Notes: a model not told the origin generated them from the sequence alone. A stretch of 64,000 nucleotides of DNA from Prostheceraeus crozeri (GCA_907163375.1 CAJQUW010001819.1:186001-250000), one strand, 5' to 3'; shown: positions 34,022-45,084, counted from the stretch's first letter. Numbers and translations: made by a program.

Positions 34022-36783
34022 TGGGAGAGAGAAACTAAAAACGATGGCTGATCTTGAAGGCGATTTCTGCACACCATTGACACGCTTTGTAACTCAAGCA
34101 TAACTTTGTTATGTTTATGGCGGGCCTGAATGGTAAACTGTAATGACGCACTTCATACACTGCTATTCATCATACGAACGCAAAGTTTGGTTATGCAAAC
34201 ACGTCAATGAGAATGAACCTCAGATAAGCCTGGAGCCCGGAGCCTAGAGTCAGCAGTCAGCACTGATTTGAGATTCGTGAAGCTGCATCAATATCAAGGA
34301 ATATTTCCGTAGTTCATGTAGAGGGCACACATGCAACACCTACAACACCCTTGCCGGCGGCCCTGGTAGTCCATGAGCATTTTTCGTTTAGATTAGCATG
34401 CATTTTTTCACATCGAGCATATACAATCATTTTTGACTATAGGAATCTCAAACTATGAATTTTGTTGTTTGATTTTGATAATTCATGAACCATGAGCTAT
34501 AGATCTGATGCACAAAGTCGAAGAAAGTTGAAGAAAGTTGAACAAGAGACTAATAAATAGAGGTGGTTCAGTTTGCGCCGCTGGATGATTACTGAGCATG
34601 GGCTCAAATTTTCATCAGTGTTTGATTTTACCTCATTTGATTTAGTATATTTAAACTGTCGAGTGCATTTTTATCGGTGTGGAATGACGAATTTATCTAT
34701 CTTGACACGAATATTATGATATCTTCCAATGTTTTTAGAAACTGTTCGCAAATATTTTCATGGACAGCATATGCATATTGTTTAAACTAAAATGCAATTA
34801 TTTCGTTAACGAACCATCTAAACTGTCATTTTTGCAGAAAAATCTCTATTGTCGAAGAGTGATGCAAATGAAGCACCTAAATTTTCATTCAAATCACCTA
34901 AATATCATTCAATTCAAAAAGTCTGCTGTCTACTAAACTTGCTCTATAAGTAAAGACAATGAATGTTGCCCCGAAGCTATCCTTTACAACTAACGCATTG
35001 CCGATTATTCGTCAGGTATTCTGACTTTTGAATAAATTGAAGATTTTCAATTGTCATGGCATGACGGAAATAACGTCATGGAATGATGTATTGGATTTCC
35101 TAAAATCAACTTTGTCACAATATCGTTATACCATGAGCATGCACATTGAAGTGATTGCAGGACAGCTGATGTTAGTCAGGCAGCTGTTTAGTTATGTCAT
35201 TTCACTCATTCGAAACATTCTACTCTCTATGAAACTTTTCCCATTTACACAGACAGCAAATGATACCCCAGAGCCATTCTCTTCAGCCACATATTGTTGA
35301 TTATATTGTCAGGCACCTTAAATTTTGAAGAAATTGAAGATTTTTAATTGTCAGGGAATGACGAAATAATGTTATAGAATGACGTTTTGGGTTTCCTAAA
35401 ATTCTTGCCACAAATTCGCTTTACAGATGATGCTATCAACTCAACGTTTGCATTGACGCATGCACGATCATCTGGATTGTCTGCGGGTACACGATCTGCT
35501 TGGTAGACCTATAACCCTGCATTAAGTTAAAGAGAATGAAACTGGAATCGAGGCCAAACTGTGTATCCGAGCAAAATATCATACCGCAATACATTAAAAA
35601 TGAAAACTCTCTTGCTCATCTTCGACATAATGCCTCATCAAAAGAATAAAGAAAATCAAATCAATTTATGTACGATTCAGGCGCAAATCGATATATAAAA
35701 TTAGGCGTTTTCACGATATTCGTTGCTGAATAAACAACGCATTGTCTTTGATGCTGAAGATTCTGCCAACTCGAGAGATTCGGTCAACTAATGACAGCAT
35801 TTTCTAAGTGAAGTAGACTTGGATGTCCTCTTTCAAGTGTTAATCAAATCACCAAGAAATACAACTTTATTAGGCCCACAGTTGTGGTGAAATAATCTAT
35901 ATCTCACACCTAATTGAAATGATCACACTTTCGTGACTGAATAGCAGACGACAAATTTGTAATTCTACAGAGCCATATAGTTACGGTCGTCACAAAGTGT
36001 TTTTATTAGGAATTTATTAGTGACTGTGCTATGACAACTTTAATTTGTGTGACAGTTATGTATTACTTTGTTCTATTATATCTCAAGATTACTTGCATTT
36101 TTTATAGAACATTATGTGTGGAAACGGTCACAACGCTGACCATTATGAAAGTTGTGGGTAGTGCTTGTATTGTCAAATTTGACGAAGGATTGACAAGAAT
36201 GCGCGATCTTTTCTACAGAATGATTTTAGTAACACACCACACTAATTAATTCACATACAAGTTAATTTAAATATTATTTCCTTTTCCAGCAATGGCTCTG
36301 TGTTTGGCGACGGTCGTAACAGCAAAACGGTAACGGTCGCAACAATACAATTGTATTTCATAGAACAAAACTCAATTCGCATAGTGTAGCACAGCTTAGC
36401 AAACGCTTAGTATAACATAGCAAAGCAAAAAGCGATATCATCTTTTGTTGACCATCGAAATTGCACACCAACTTGGTGCATGCACTTCACTTCGATATGA
36501 GGGCCGTGAATATTTGAAGGTTGCATCACGAGTGACGATCGAGGGCGAAGCCCGAGTATAGTAGCACAAAAGAGTGTTGCAACCGAATTGTTACACTGTT
36601 TTTTTGGACAGAGTAATGTAAGCGATTTATCACCACACTTAGCCGATTTCTATGTAATTGCTTGAACTATTAGGGAATTTGTACTTTATTGTTCCTCAAT
36701 GAATGGCATAGAAATCGTTTTTCAACCATAGATATCTATAACTAGCAATTTTGGCTGGTCAACAGTTTGCAGATGTGTTTTGG
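34022..36783. other. No gene seen; repeat copy 3 and a local duplication
   Basis: Contains copy 3 of the dispersed repeat (34420-34760). It also holds two diverged copies of a roughly 115-base segment 300 bases apart (about 35000-35120 and 35297-35415), both with TTGAAGATTTT-AATTGTCA and GGATTTCCTAAAAT-like blocks and TGACG/GTCAT words. No coding region supported. Confidence 0.4.
34420..34760. repeat. Dispersed repeat, copy 3
   Basis: Blocks such as ATGAATTTTGTTGTTTGATT and GTATATTTAAACTGTCGAG align with 18165-18195 and 18455-18475 of copy 1 in the same order and similar spacing. Non-coding. Confidence 0.45.
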
Positions 36784-38955
36784 AACGCTATCTTAGCGCT
36801 ATGATGGCGTTATCCGACAAACTTTAAGTATTTCAGAACGCGCTATTCTTTATCATGAAGCCAATCTATGCGCTATTTATTGAAGTTCTGAGAAACGCTA
36901 CTTAACACAATAGGAAATTGGTTGTTCTCTGTAATTGTAAATGAAAGCTATCTTATTTTATGCACCTTTTTGGGGGAATGTTTTTGCATGTTTACTTGTC
37001 AAGTTACAAGAGTTCCAACATCAGTATTAAAACTTATTCAGCTTTTTTTGTTTTCTAATTCATATCAATGTAGCCTACTGTCACAATTTCAGATTTGTAG
37101 AAAACAATTAATTCCAGATCTAATTTATTAATTTAGAAAGACACATTTATACTGAAATCAAAATCAATTTGATCAATGGATGTATGAAAGCAATTACATA
37201 ATTTAGTCTTTGGTTTAGGCGGGTCTAGAAGGCTGCTAAGCATCACTTCTTGCTCCGGTCCTTTTCTTTATGCTTCAACAGCATTGCTTCGATGCCCAGT
37301 TCTTGATTTTATTAACTGCTCGTCTACATTTTCTCGGAATAGCCTTGTCGCACATGTTACTTTGCCAGAATGTGCCGTGATGTATCCTTTGATATCGGCT
37401 ATGGATGCGGCCTCCGGCAACAATTTTCTGATGGAATTGACTCCAACGGGATAAGTGGCGAATCTGGGCTGGTCTGGGATAATGTTTCGTAGTGGTCGAC
37501 GTTAAAATGCTCCCGTAAAAACACCCATGCTTCGAAGCCGGCTCACGTAAAGTTTCAATATCTTATATACCGATCGATTGTTATCGCTATCGTATTGTCG
37601 AACACGTATCTTGCGATCGCGGATTCCACCGGAAAAGACTTTGTTGCCGCGACCCGTGTACTCAACAAATTTCCCATGGTCGTCTTCTGAAAACGTGAAT
37701 TGCTCCAGTTGCATCTGGCGATGCTCGTCGCACGCTCTGAGCCCGAAAACTTTACAGTTGTAGAAGTAAACGGCCCGCAATAGTCCATTTCCATCATGTA
37801 AGGAAAATGCATTGGTATCCCATAGTTTCGCCTCACTATCCTCTGATATCGGATCAGCTCTCTTGTGATGGGATCCGATGCCCCGAGAAGTGAGATTTCT
37901 CATGCAGGCATCTAAAGCACGGACAAATTGCACAAAATTGAAATCCTCCTTATCCATTATATTGCAGTCGGGTCTTTCTTCTCGGATAAATCGGGCCAAT
38001 CCGCAAACAATATTGCAAATAGTATTGGGAGGATACTCGGTTCCATCCTGCCGTCGGATCTCGAATATAAAATGTTTCAAGGCTCTTGAAATGTCAGCCT
38101 TTGGAGCCGTCCACAAATCTGTTAGTTGGGGAACCAAGTAATCATTTTCTTGTGTTGTGGAAGATTGTTGGTTTCTCCAAGTGGCCCAATCTTCATATAA
38201 CTTTCTGCACCAGGAACTATTTCTAACGGTGTTCTTTGACCGTGAACATGAAACAACGCGATCAATGTCCTGAGACGACGCAATGGAAAATCGACTAGCG
38301 TCAAAGCTGTGGTCTGCCATTGTGATCAGATGTGCAAAATTCAGTGGGTAAAATTCAGAAATCCTATTTATATATTAGTGATGAGAATTATTAACAAGTC
38401 AATAATTAAAGAATAGATTTCATATCAAATACAATCAGCAACTGCTTTATCAAAAGAAGACACTTATGAAAGAGTAACAATACAACGCTATGAATTTGTA
38501 TGGGCATTCATTCTGTCTATTCCCTTATTCCAACGCAACTAGGTGTGAAAGTCTTGACTGGCAACAGAATCTATTGTGTTCGCTGTTGTACAAAGAGATT
38601 ATCAGCTATGTTATAAAGAAACGCTATCTTAGCGTATCTGGATAACAGAACAAGTTGAAATTACGGTTACATTCACAATGTGCAATTACGAGCCATAGCA
38701 ATCTTGGGTCAGATAATCAACAGATCAATCTATGCAGCGGGCAGTGTTATTCTACTATAGCGCTAGAAAACGCTATCTTAGCGCTGTCATAGGGTTCGAA
38801 GTTAGAATAGCGTCACAAAATTGTGTTGAGACAGAGCCTTTCATACAAACTTCAGCGTGTGCAAAATGTGGAAATACCTTGTAGACAGTCTGACGCTATC
38901 TCTGTTTCATACAACTTACACAAGCTGTGAGGAGCTCGAACGCTATCTAAGAAAG
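36784..38955 (-). mobile_element. Crypton-type (tyrosine recombinase) transposon, boundaries approximate
   Basis: A Crypton-like recombinase gene is flanked on both sides by copies of AACGCTATCTTAGCG, exact at 36784-36798, 38620-38634 and 38769-38783, with partial copies near 36835-36900 and 38890-38955. Cryptons lack long terminal inverted repeats, so the limits given are those of the repeat cluster and are inference. Confidence 0.6.
37268..38320 (-). pseudogene. Crypton/DUF3504-type tyrosine recombinase
   Basis: The first 272 codons (38320-37502) match the DUF3504 recombinase family, the Crypton-derived domain also seen in vertebrate KIAA1958, QRICH1 and ZMYM proteins: IRRQDGTEYPPNTICNIVCG, ADPISEDSEAKLW, then FYNCKVFGLRACDEHRQMQL, where the Arg is the first catalytic residue, and FVEYTGRGNKVFSGGIRDRK. 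The rest continues in another frame below 37501: RRPLRNIIPDQP, HSGKVTCATRLF, then DEQLIKSRTGHRSNAVEA. The Tyr expected right after that alanine (usually AY-KR) is replaced by a TAA stop, apparently through loss of one base. So one frameshift plus loss of the nucleophile: the protein is inactive. Confidence 0.85.
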
Positions 38956-39122
38956 CGATATCTATGGTATGTCTTTATTCAGCAGTTGAAACAAGTGAAA
39001 TTGCATCAACTGCACTTACATGAGGACGCAATGCAAGTGATTCATAGAAGATAGAACTTCATGTTGATGTAACTGAAACTACTACAGTTAATGCATATGC
39101 ATGGCCAGAGTGTAACAATTGT

Positions 39123-40170
39123 AGTAGTAAGCACATTCCAAATTCAATTCCAAAATGTGAAATGCTGAGTCATCAGGCTGACTCAGCCCCCCCCCCTCTG
39201 GAAGGAAGGTGAGGGAGAGGGCCAAGGATGTGCTGGGAGGAATGGGTCCGACAGGAAGAAACTGTTCCCTCCCCCCCTCTGGCAGGAAGGTGAGGGAGAG
39301 CGCCAAGGATGTGCTGGGAGGAATGGGTCCGTGAGGAGAAGACTGTTCCCTCCCCCCTCTGGCGTGAAGGAAGGAAGGAAGGAGGAGTGATGAGGCAAGG
39401 GGTGGAATCTCGGAAGGATAGAGTGAGAAAAGGGGGTTTTTTGGATGTTTTGGGATGAGAAAGTCCATTTTTCGGACAGAAGGAGACCTCGGATGGCAAA
39501 ATGGAGTGCAGATTCGGACTCTACGTGAAATTTTGGGTTAGGAAGGATGTTTCCAGCGACATTGGAGAGAAAAAGTTTTGAGGACGTCCCCCCCCCCTCC
39601 TGCCAAACTTCCAACTTTGGTGTAAGAGATCGTAGAAAGTCGTGCAATAGCTCATTTGAAAGCTAAGAGTGAGACAAATGCATTGGAAAGCTCAGTTTGG
39701 ACTAATTTTCTTGGGTATAGGGAGGAAAATGGCAGGAAACCGTCAGAGTTGGAAAAAGTCAGGTTTTGGAGGTTTTGGGATGAGAAAGTGGTTTTTCGGG
39801 CAGAAGGAGACCTCGGAAGGGAAAACGGAGTGCAAATTCGGACGTTTTGGTCAATGTTGGGTCTAGGAACTTCTTCCCAACTCAATCGGAGAAAAAAAGT
39901 TTTGACCCCCTCCCCCTCGGCAACGATCTTCCAACTTTGGTTGTACACATCGTACAAAGTCGTGCAATAGCTCATTTGAAAGCTGGGAGTGAGACAAATT
40001 CAGTGGAAAACATGGCTTGTTCCTACCTGCCTTCGTTTAGAGGTGAGACGTTATTGAAAATTTGGGACCTTGGCGAAAAACGACAGAGTTAGAATGTTTA
40101 TGAAAATCGCTCTAGCGGGTGAAGCAAGCCTCGGACGGGAAAACAGAGACCAAATTTGGCATCAGCGTGT
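39123..40170. repeat. Left terminal inverted repeat of the Polinton
   Basis: Pairs with 56685-57976. It contains two to three short tandem units around GTGCTGGGAGGAATGGGTCC and two longer subterminal units about 320 bases apart, recognised by GTGCAATAGCTCATTTGAAA at about 39640 and 39960. Runs of 7-9 C are frequent. Confidence 0.9.
39164..39187. promoter_or_regulatory. AP-1/MARE palindrome in the left TIR
   Basis: GCTGAGTCA, a six-base loop and TGACTCAGC form a perfect 9-bp inverted pair 41 bases inside the terminus. Each arm is an AP-1 site with a Maf-type TGCTGA extension. The right TIR has the same structure at 57912-57935. It could bind bZIP factors or serve as a terminal hairpin. Confidence 0.6.
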
Positions 40171-40224
40171 CATGTTGCATCTGAATGTCATTTATGCTAT
40201 GTCTCCGAAGTGAAAGGAAGAAAG

Positions 40225-40647
40225 ATGACAGAAGCAGTAAAGTTTACGAATGAATTTTGTTCACTACGTTTTCATCGACAAAGTCTTCGTGGTGTGATTA
40301 GGGATTACATCATCTCCTTTCATCATGAAAAGGCAGACTTAGAATTTGCTATCGCTAAAGGTTACTTCGTTTTCCAACAGCTCATGGACAGTTTGATGAA
40401 TAAAGATGTGAAAGGACGATTAGTTGCAGAGATTGAATTTGAGAAAGTGACTGATGAACATGCAGGTGAACGTGTAGTGTTTCATTTTGCATCCTATTCT
40501 ACAGAGACGATACATGATCAAAACGATTTCTATCAGCGACACATGGCAAAAATTGCATCTCGACTACATTCATTTCATGAGCATGGATCCAACTTGCTCT
40601 TATGTCGCATAAAACACATTCATATTCAACTCAATGTGTTAAACTAG
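40225..40647 (+). CDS. Polinton small gene 1: stand-alone relative of the polymerase N-terminal domain
   Basis: The 140-residue protein starts MTEAVKFTNEF and looks whole. It contains LRFHRQSLRGVIRDYIISF, a middle VKGRLVAEIEFEK strand, VVFHFASYSTETI, and ends RLHSFHEHGSNLLLCRIKHI plus HIQLN. The same order of motifs occurs near residues 190-320 of the DNA polymerase on the other strand (LRLSKFSLERLVRDY ... NKFNERDSGLVFDGIEKVDI) and in genes at 42489 and 54132. Function unknown; this region always precedes the exonuclease domain in such polymerases, so a role with the polymerase or its template is possible but inferred. Confidence 0.65.
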   Translation: MTEAVKFTNEFCSLRFHRQSLRGVIRDYIISFHHEKADLEFAIAKGYFVFQQLMDSLMNKDVKGRLVAEIEFEKVTDEHAGERVVFHFASYSTETIHDQNDFYQRHMAKIASRLHSFHEHGSNLLLCRIKHIHIQLNVLN

Positions 40648-40678
40648 ATTCGACTACAAGATTTGGGAAAAGCATTCA

Positions 40679-40793
40679 TGAGTCAGACGTCCGCGTGCCT
40701 CCTTTTCCCTGCCGCAACGAAGTCAGGGGAGAAACGGAGGTCTCTGATTGGCTCACATAGTGTCAAATGTGGATTCGCAGGAGATTATAAAAG
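40679..40793 (+). promoter_or_regulatory. Polinton promoter: AP-1 site, CCAAT-type box and TATA box
   Basis: TGAGTCA (40679-40685), TGATTGG (40745-40751) and TATAAAAG (40786-40793) are in promoter order and spacing. Further downstream ACAAGTGAGTG and TTTCGTTGCAG (ending just before 41275) are a plausible donor and acceptor for a leader intron, which would bring this promoter to the gene at 41275. Confidence 0.5.
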
Positions 40794-41274
40794 CAGACGT
40801 CTCCCCATTTTCTCTTCATTTCATTCTCTTGACTTGGAAAGCGTGTGTGACTTGCTGAAGCCATTCTCCCCTCTCAACTTTGTCTGATCAATCCTGTTTG
40901 CCAATTTACAAGTGAGTGTCATGACTGTCTGGCCTAAACCTTACCAGCATTTTAGAAGAGAGACGCAGGAGAGTGTGTGGTCGATGATTGTACAAGCTTA
41001 TTTTGTTGAACCATCACCGCCACCGCCTCCACCACCTAGACGCTTTACCTTTAAGTCTTTTAGGGAATTGAAACTCAATTCGGGTCCTTAGCCCAAGACA
41101 TTTAATTTACTGGACGATGACGAAGACTTAGACTTTGGTGACAATCTTTAAATCCTGTGAACGCTCCAAAAGGTCCTCTTAAGGGGCACCTCATATGTCA
41201 CTGCTAAGCTAACAATTTTCTTTTCTCTGATGATCATGAATGTACTTAGTGGTATTCTTTCGTTGCAGACTGCC

Positions 41275-41958
41275 ATGGCCATGAATCCTACTCCAACTGC
41301 TGCATCACTGTATCCTCAACATCTCGAGCTGTGGAATCCGAAAATTGAAAAGGTAATTCACGGCTATCCTACCTACAAACAACAAGTGCGTTACAACGGT
41401 GTTCGACTCTATCTTCAAACGCCGGCGGTATACTTACAAAAAGTGGATACGCAAGTAAATCGTTGCGGTCAAAACCTGAGTATTCCTATTGATAATTGGT
41501 TGCGTCAGCAGCTTGACATTTTAGAAGACGTTGTGAGGCAAAAGGCTCTTATTCCTACTGAACTATTACAGTTGTGGCCAGAAAAGAAAACTTCTTATTA
41601 TAAACCATTGTATCGCGGCACTCGCTGCTATATTTTACAAAACAAGTATTGTAAAGTCACTTCAGGAGTGACAGTTGAACAATCAGTTGAAACAGAATTG
41701 TCATCGTTAAGTGCAGGCTTTTATTCATTTCATATTGAGGTGCCTGCTGTTTATGTGGGACCTCATCAATCTGACGGGAATTTGATTTCTCTCAATTTGC
41801 GCATTGCTCAAATTCATCATCAACCTGAGTTAACAGGACTTGATCACATTGAGAAAGTCATTGATTCTTGTGTCAAAGAGTGTCAAGAACCTGCCACTAA
41901 ACCTAAACGTCGTCGCGCATCAAAGAAAGATGGTGCTACCACCAAAGAGAAATCTTAA
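41275..41958 (+). CDS. Polinton small gene 2: unknown protein, paralogue of gene 5
   Basis: I chose MAMNPTPTAASLYPQH at 41275, right after a strong splice acceptor; an ATG at 41230 is also in frame. The product is about 227 residues and looks whole. It has a core of alternating hydrophobic segments, GVRLYLQTPAVYLQKVD and GFYSFHIEVPAVYVGP followed by SDGNLISLNLRIAQI, and a basic tail (KPKRRRASKKDG). The GFYS-I-I---Y-GP--DG-L-SLN block recurs in the gene at 45.7-46.3 kb. No family recognised; a DNA-binding replication protein is one possibility, unproven. Confidence 0.55.
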   Translation: MAMNPTPTAASLYPQHLELWNPKIEKVIHGYPTYKQQVRYNGVRLYLQTPAVYLQKVDTQVNRCGQNLSIPIDNWLRQQLDILEDVVRQKALIPTELLQLWPEKKTSYYKPLYRGTRCYILQNKYCKVTSGVTVEQSVETELSSLSAGFYSFHIEVPAVYVGPHQSDGNLISLNLRIAQIHHQPELTGLDHIEKVIDSCVKECQEPATKPKRRRASKKDGATTKEKS

Positions 41959-42109
41959 GTATTGTAATCAGTTAGTATGTAGTGAATGTGGAAAACGCGG
42001 CCTTGCGCGTTATGTTCAAATAAAACATTGTCATCATGTTGTATGTATATTTTGTTATGTAAAGAACCGACATCCTTGTAAAGTTTCTGCTCAATGTATT
42101 ATTTTGTAA
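41840..42109 (+). CDS. Polinton small gene 3: RING-like Cys/His protein
   Basis: The end of this frame reads CSECGKRGLARYVQIKHC, then HHVVCIFCYVKNRHPC. The spacing C-x2-C-x12-C-x-H-x2/3-C-x2-C resembles the first six ligands of a RING finger; the last pair is less clear (HPC, then C six residues later). It overlaps the end of gene 2 in another frame, and its true start is uncertain. A small zinc-binding viral protein is likely; an E3-ligase role would be a guess. Confidence 0.45.
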   Translation: MITLRKSLILVSKSVKNLPLNLNVVAHQRKMVLPPKRNLKYCNQLVCSECGKRGLARYVQIKHCHHVVCIFCYVKNRHPCKVSAQCIIL

Positions 42110-42586
42110 TGAAGTCTTTTTGATATTGTAGGTTGTCATCTTCATAGACAGTGAGGGAACACCCATGCAGGAAATGAGTGCTATTGCAATGAGAGAAAGT
42201 GATCAAACTGTTGTTAGTGTATATCATAGATTGCAAAACTCTCTTCACGCTGGCATTGTAGTCTCTATGACGTTTATGAACTGTATCTATATTATTGTCA
42301 ACAGCATGGGTCTATGTAAAACATGTTTTTGCTCCTTGTGAATGAATGATGATCATTTATGAAGTGTATTCTGTACTTGTGAATTTTATCTGGTATTGAA
42401 TAGACTTACAGTGGAACATGATTGTTATTTCTGTTTTATTCATAGTGGAAGTCATTGAAGCAATGTGAAATCTATAGTTACAACGTTTATGATGGCGCAT
42501 CGTACCTTAAGTAACCACATGTGTCATTTGACACTTGATCAACAAGGATTCGATGGATTTTTACAAGATTGGAAACTTACATTTAA

Positions 42587-45084
42587 CCCTTTCGATCCTA
42601 TGACGACACGTTGTCGTCACGCTTACATGCGCTATGACGACAGCGTGTCGTCATGAGAAATTTTGCTAACTGTTTAGGCGTGAAGTATTCCAGTTGCTTG
42701 TAAAACACGTTAGATGTTGTCTTTAGCGCATATTATGTGCAAACCAACTATATTTAATAGAATTAACCGCTGTAATGGTACATGTACATGTAGTAGGTTA
42801 CATGTACACGTACATCAAGTCTATTGAGGGCAAGTAATGCATTAGTTTCATGCTGCTGCGATCAGCTGTGTCTTGTGTTTCTGCTGTCTTTACATGATCT
42901 GATTGTCGGCAATACAACTCAGCGGTTGCAGTGCGATGTCACCTGCATTCAGTCGAGCCACACATGAAGCATATTCAAAGTATTGACTGATGGTGATTGT
43001 ATAATGACGTCCGGTAAAGATTGCGCGTGGCTGATTCGTTGTTAGATAGAGCAGCTAGCACGGTATATTGTCATTTGTCACAACTAATTTCTGATCATTC
43101 TTTCAATGGCAGCGGCACCATCAAGTAGTACCAGGCACTCAACACGCCGAGTGCAGCCAGTCCGTCGCTATGGTTTTGATTCCGATAACAGTGAAGACGA
43201 TTCGGACAATGAAGATACGACTTTTGATCCTCCCCATATTACAGATGAGTCGTCTTCTGATACCGATTCTGATGGCAGTGAAGATCTAGAAGCAAGTGCC
43301 GAAGATGGGTGGACTATCATCGAGCCGACAGATGTCAGTGATGCAACTAACTTTGTGTTTCTTGGAGAGTGGGGCTGGACAGATACGGAGATTGACAGTA
43401 TCGAATTTACTGTGAGAGATTACATAATCAAATTTCTACCAGACAATTTGTTTGAAACCCTCACAAAATGGGTGAATGACCGTGTCCTTATTGAAAATCT
43501 TCGAATGATGGAGGAAGAGCAAGAAGAAATGCACTGGAAAAATTTTACTATTTTAGAAATGAAGACATTTGTTGGTATTACTCTTCTAATGGGCATCATC
43601 GTAAAGAAACCCACAATCAGATCTTACTGGCAAACCGAAGAAATGATGACAACTCCCTTCTTTTTGCAACCAAAGTGTCTGAGTCGTGACAGATACATCG
43701 CTATTCTGAGATTCCTGAGATTCTCGGATCCATTTGCGGTGGACCCATCCAAGAAGGAAAGCAGACTCAGTGGTTTCTTCTCTATTGTGAATGATCTTTG
43801 TTCTCAGTACCGACCACTTCAATCTCTGAGTTTGGATCAAAGTCTTGTATTATTCAAGGGAAGGCTTTCAATCAAGATGTTTATTCGGACGAAAAGATCC
43901 AGGTTTGGTGTGAAGTTATTCATTCTTGCAGATAGTACGGGATACATGATTTATTCTCAAATCTATGTTGGCAAGGATACCTGTTATGAAACCGGTGAGC
44001 CTGGTACTGAGGCGCTTTCGAATAGTGAAAAGATAGTCGTTCGATTACTTTCAAAGGCTGACATGCTTGACAGGGGATACGTCCTGAATATAGACAATTG
44101 GTTTACAAGCTTGCGGCTGATAGAGTACCTTCTTTCGAGAAATACGGGTGTTCGTGGAACAGTCAGACCGCAAAGAGGAATTCCAAAAATTCTTATTCAA
44201 AAGAAACTGCAACCTGTGTCATCGGCATTCGCTGAAAAGGACCGAATAGTAGCGGTAAAATTCTGTGACAGAAAGGATGTTTATCTGATGCCCACGTGTG
44301 ACAACGCTTCTCTGGTGCAAAAAGAAAGGATTTCCAAGGGCAATGTTCGAACCAATGTTCTCAAGCCATCAATTGTCGAGAATTACAATCAAGAAGAGGG
44401 AGGGATAGATCTCACAGACCAAGTTATTCGTCAATACAACTGCGCTCGCAAATCGCATGCCTGGTACAAGAAGATCGGCCTGAATTGCATTCTTCGGCTA
44501 CTTTTCAATTCATGGGCTGTATACAGAAAAGAGAAAGAAAGCAACGTGAGTTTCTTTGACTTCCTAAGGGATGCCATACGAGTCTTGACAGATTTGCAAT
44601 AAACACCAAAGGGAGCCAGAAGAAAAAGACGACCATCAGAGGAACAGCGCACGACTACACATGTGCAAAAAAGAATCCCATCCACAACTGGCAAGAAAAA
44701 TCCATTGAAGCGTTGCCGTGTCTGTTTCAGCAACGGAATCAGAAGAGAATCACGATACATCTGTGATTCGTGCCCTGACAAGCCTGGGCTTTGCCTTGGT
44801 GACTGTTTCAATAAGTTTAAACATGACTAATGTCCCACCAAGTGAAAATTTAATGATTTTTGTATTTTTTAAAAAATATAAATGTTTTGGATAATTTCGA
44901 CTGTTTTTGCATGTTTTCCGATGTTATGGGACTATTCGATCTATTTGGCATCTTATTTAGTGTTGGTTGTGGTCAGGACAACACTTTTTGGTCGAGTAAA
45001 CAGCATTTGAAAAATCCCGAAATTTTAGGATTTTTACAGGCAGCTACGGGAGGAAGCCATAGATGCGAAACAGGATCGAAAGGG
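42587..45084 (+). mobile_element. piggyBac-type transposon (copy C), nearly intact, inside the Polinton
   Basis: Perfect 13-base terminal inverted repeats (CCCTTTCGATCCT / AGGATCGAAAGGG) are flanked by TTAA on both sides (42583-42586 and 45085-45088). Length is 2498 bases, full size. Just inside the left end lie two palindromes sharing TGACGACA-NNN-TGTCGTCA (42601-42619 and 42634-42654), likely protein-binding sites. The near-complete transposase and perfect ends make this the youngest transposon in the window; it postdates the Polinton. Confidence 0.95.
43106..44602 (+). CDS. piggyBac transposase (copy C), one in-frame stop before the Cys-rich tail
   Basis: The 498-codon frame begins MAAAPSSSTRHSTRRVQPVR, followed by an acidic region typical of PGBD4-like transposases. 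The catalytic aspartates are all present: SLDQSLVLFKGR, NIDNWFTSLRLIEYL and EEGGIDLTDQVIRQYN. After a single TAA at 44600-44602 the same frame continues for about 75 codons with RCRVCFSNGIRRESRYICDS and CPDKPGLCLGDCFNKF, the zinc-binding tail of the family, ending at a second stop near 44827. So either one nonsense mutation or an assembly error separates this from a complete transposase of roughly 575 residues. Conservation is otherwise excellent. Confidence 0.93.
   Translation: MAAAPSSSTRHSTRRVQPVRRYGFDSDNSEDDSDNEDTTFDPPHITDESSSDTDSDGSEDLEASAEDGWTIIEPTDVSDATNFVFLGEWGWTDTEIDSIEFTVRDYIIKFLPDNLFETLTKWVNDRVLIENLRMMEEEQEEMHWKNFTILEMKTFVGITLLMGIIVKKPTIRSYWQTEEMMTTPFFLQPKCLSRDRYIAILRFLRFSDPFAVDPSKKESRLSGFFSIVNDLCSQYRPLQSLSLDQSLVLFKGRLSIKMFIRTKRSRFGVKLFILADSTGYMIYSQIYVGKDTCYETGEPGTEALSNSEKIVVRLLSKADMLDRGYVLNIDNWFTSLRLIEYLLSRNTGVRGTVRPQRGIPKILIQKKLQPVSSAFAEKDRIVAVKFCDRKDVYLMPTCDNASLVQKERISKGNVRTNVLKPSIVENYNQEEGGIDLTDQVIRQYNCARKSHAWYKKIGLNCILRLLFNSWAVYRKEKESNVSFFDFLRDAIRVLTDLQ

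Noticed and set aside
35028-35300. 90-codon plus-strand frame
   Set aside because: It lies inside a diverged local duplication with many in-phase changes between copies and shows no known motif.
39170-39990. Several Pro/Ser-rich frames of 100-150 codons in the Polinton ends
   Set aside because: They are translations of terminal inverted repeat DNA, appear in both TIRs and on both strands, and have no coding character.
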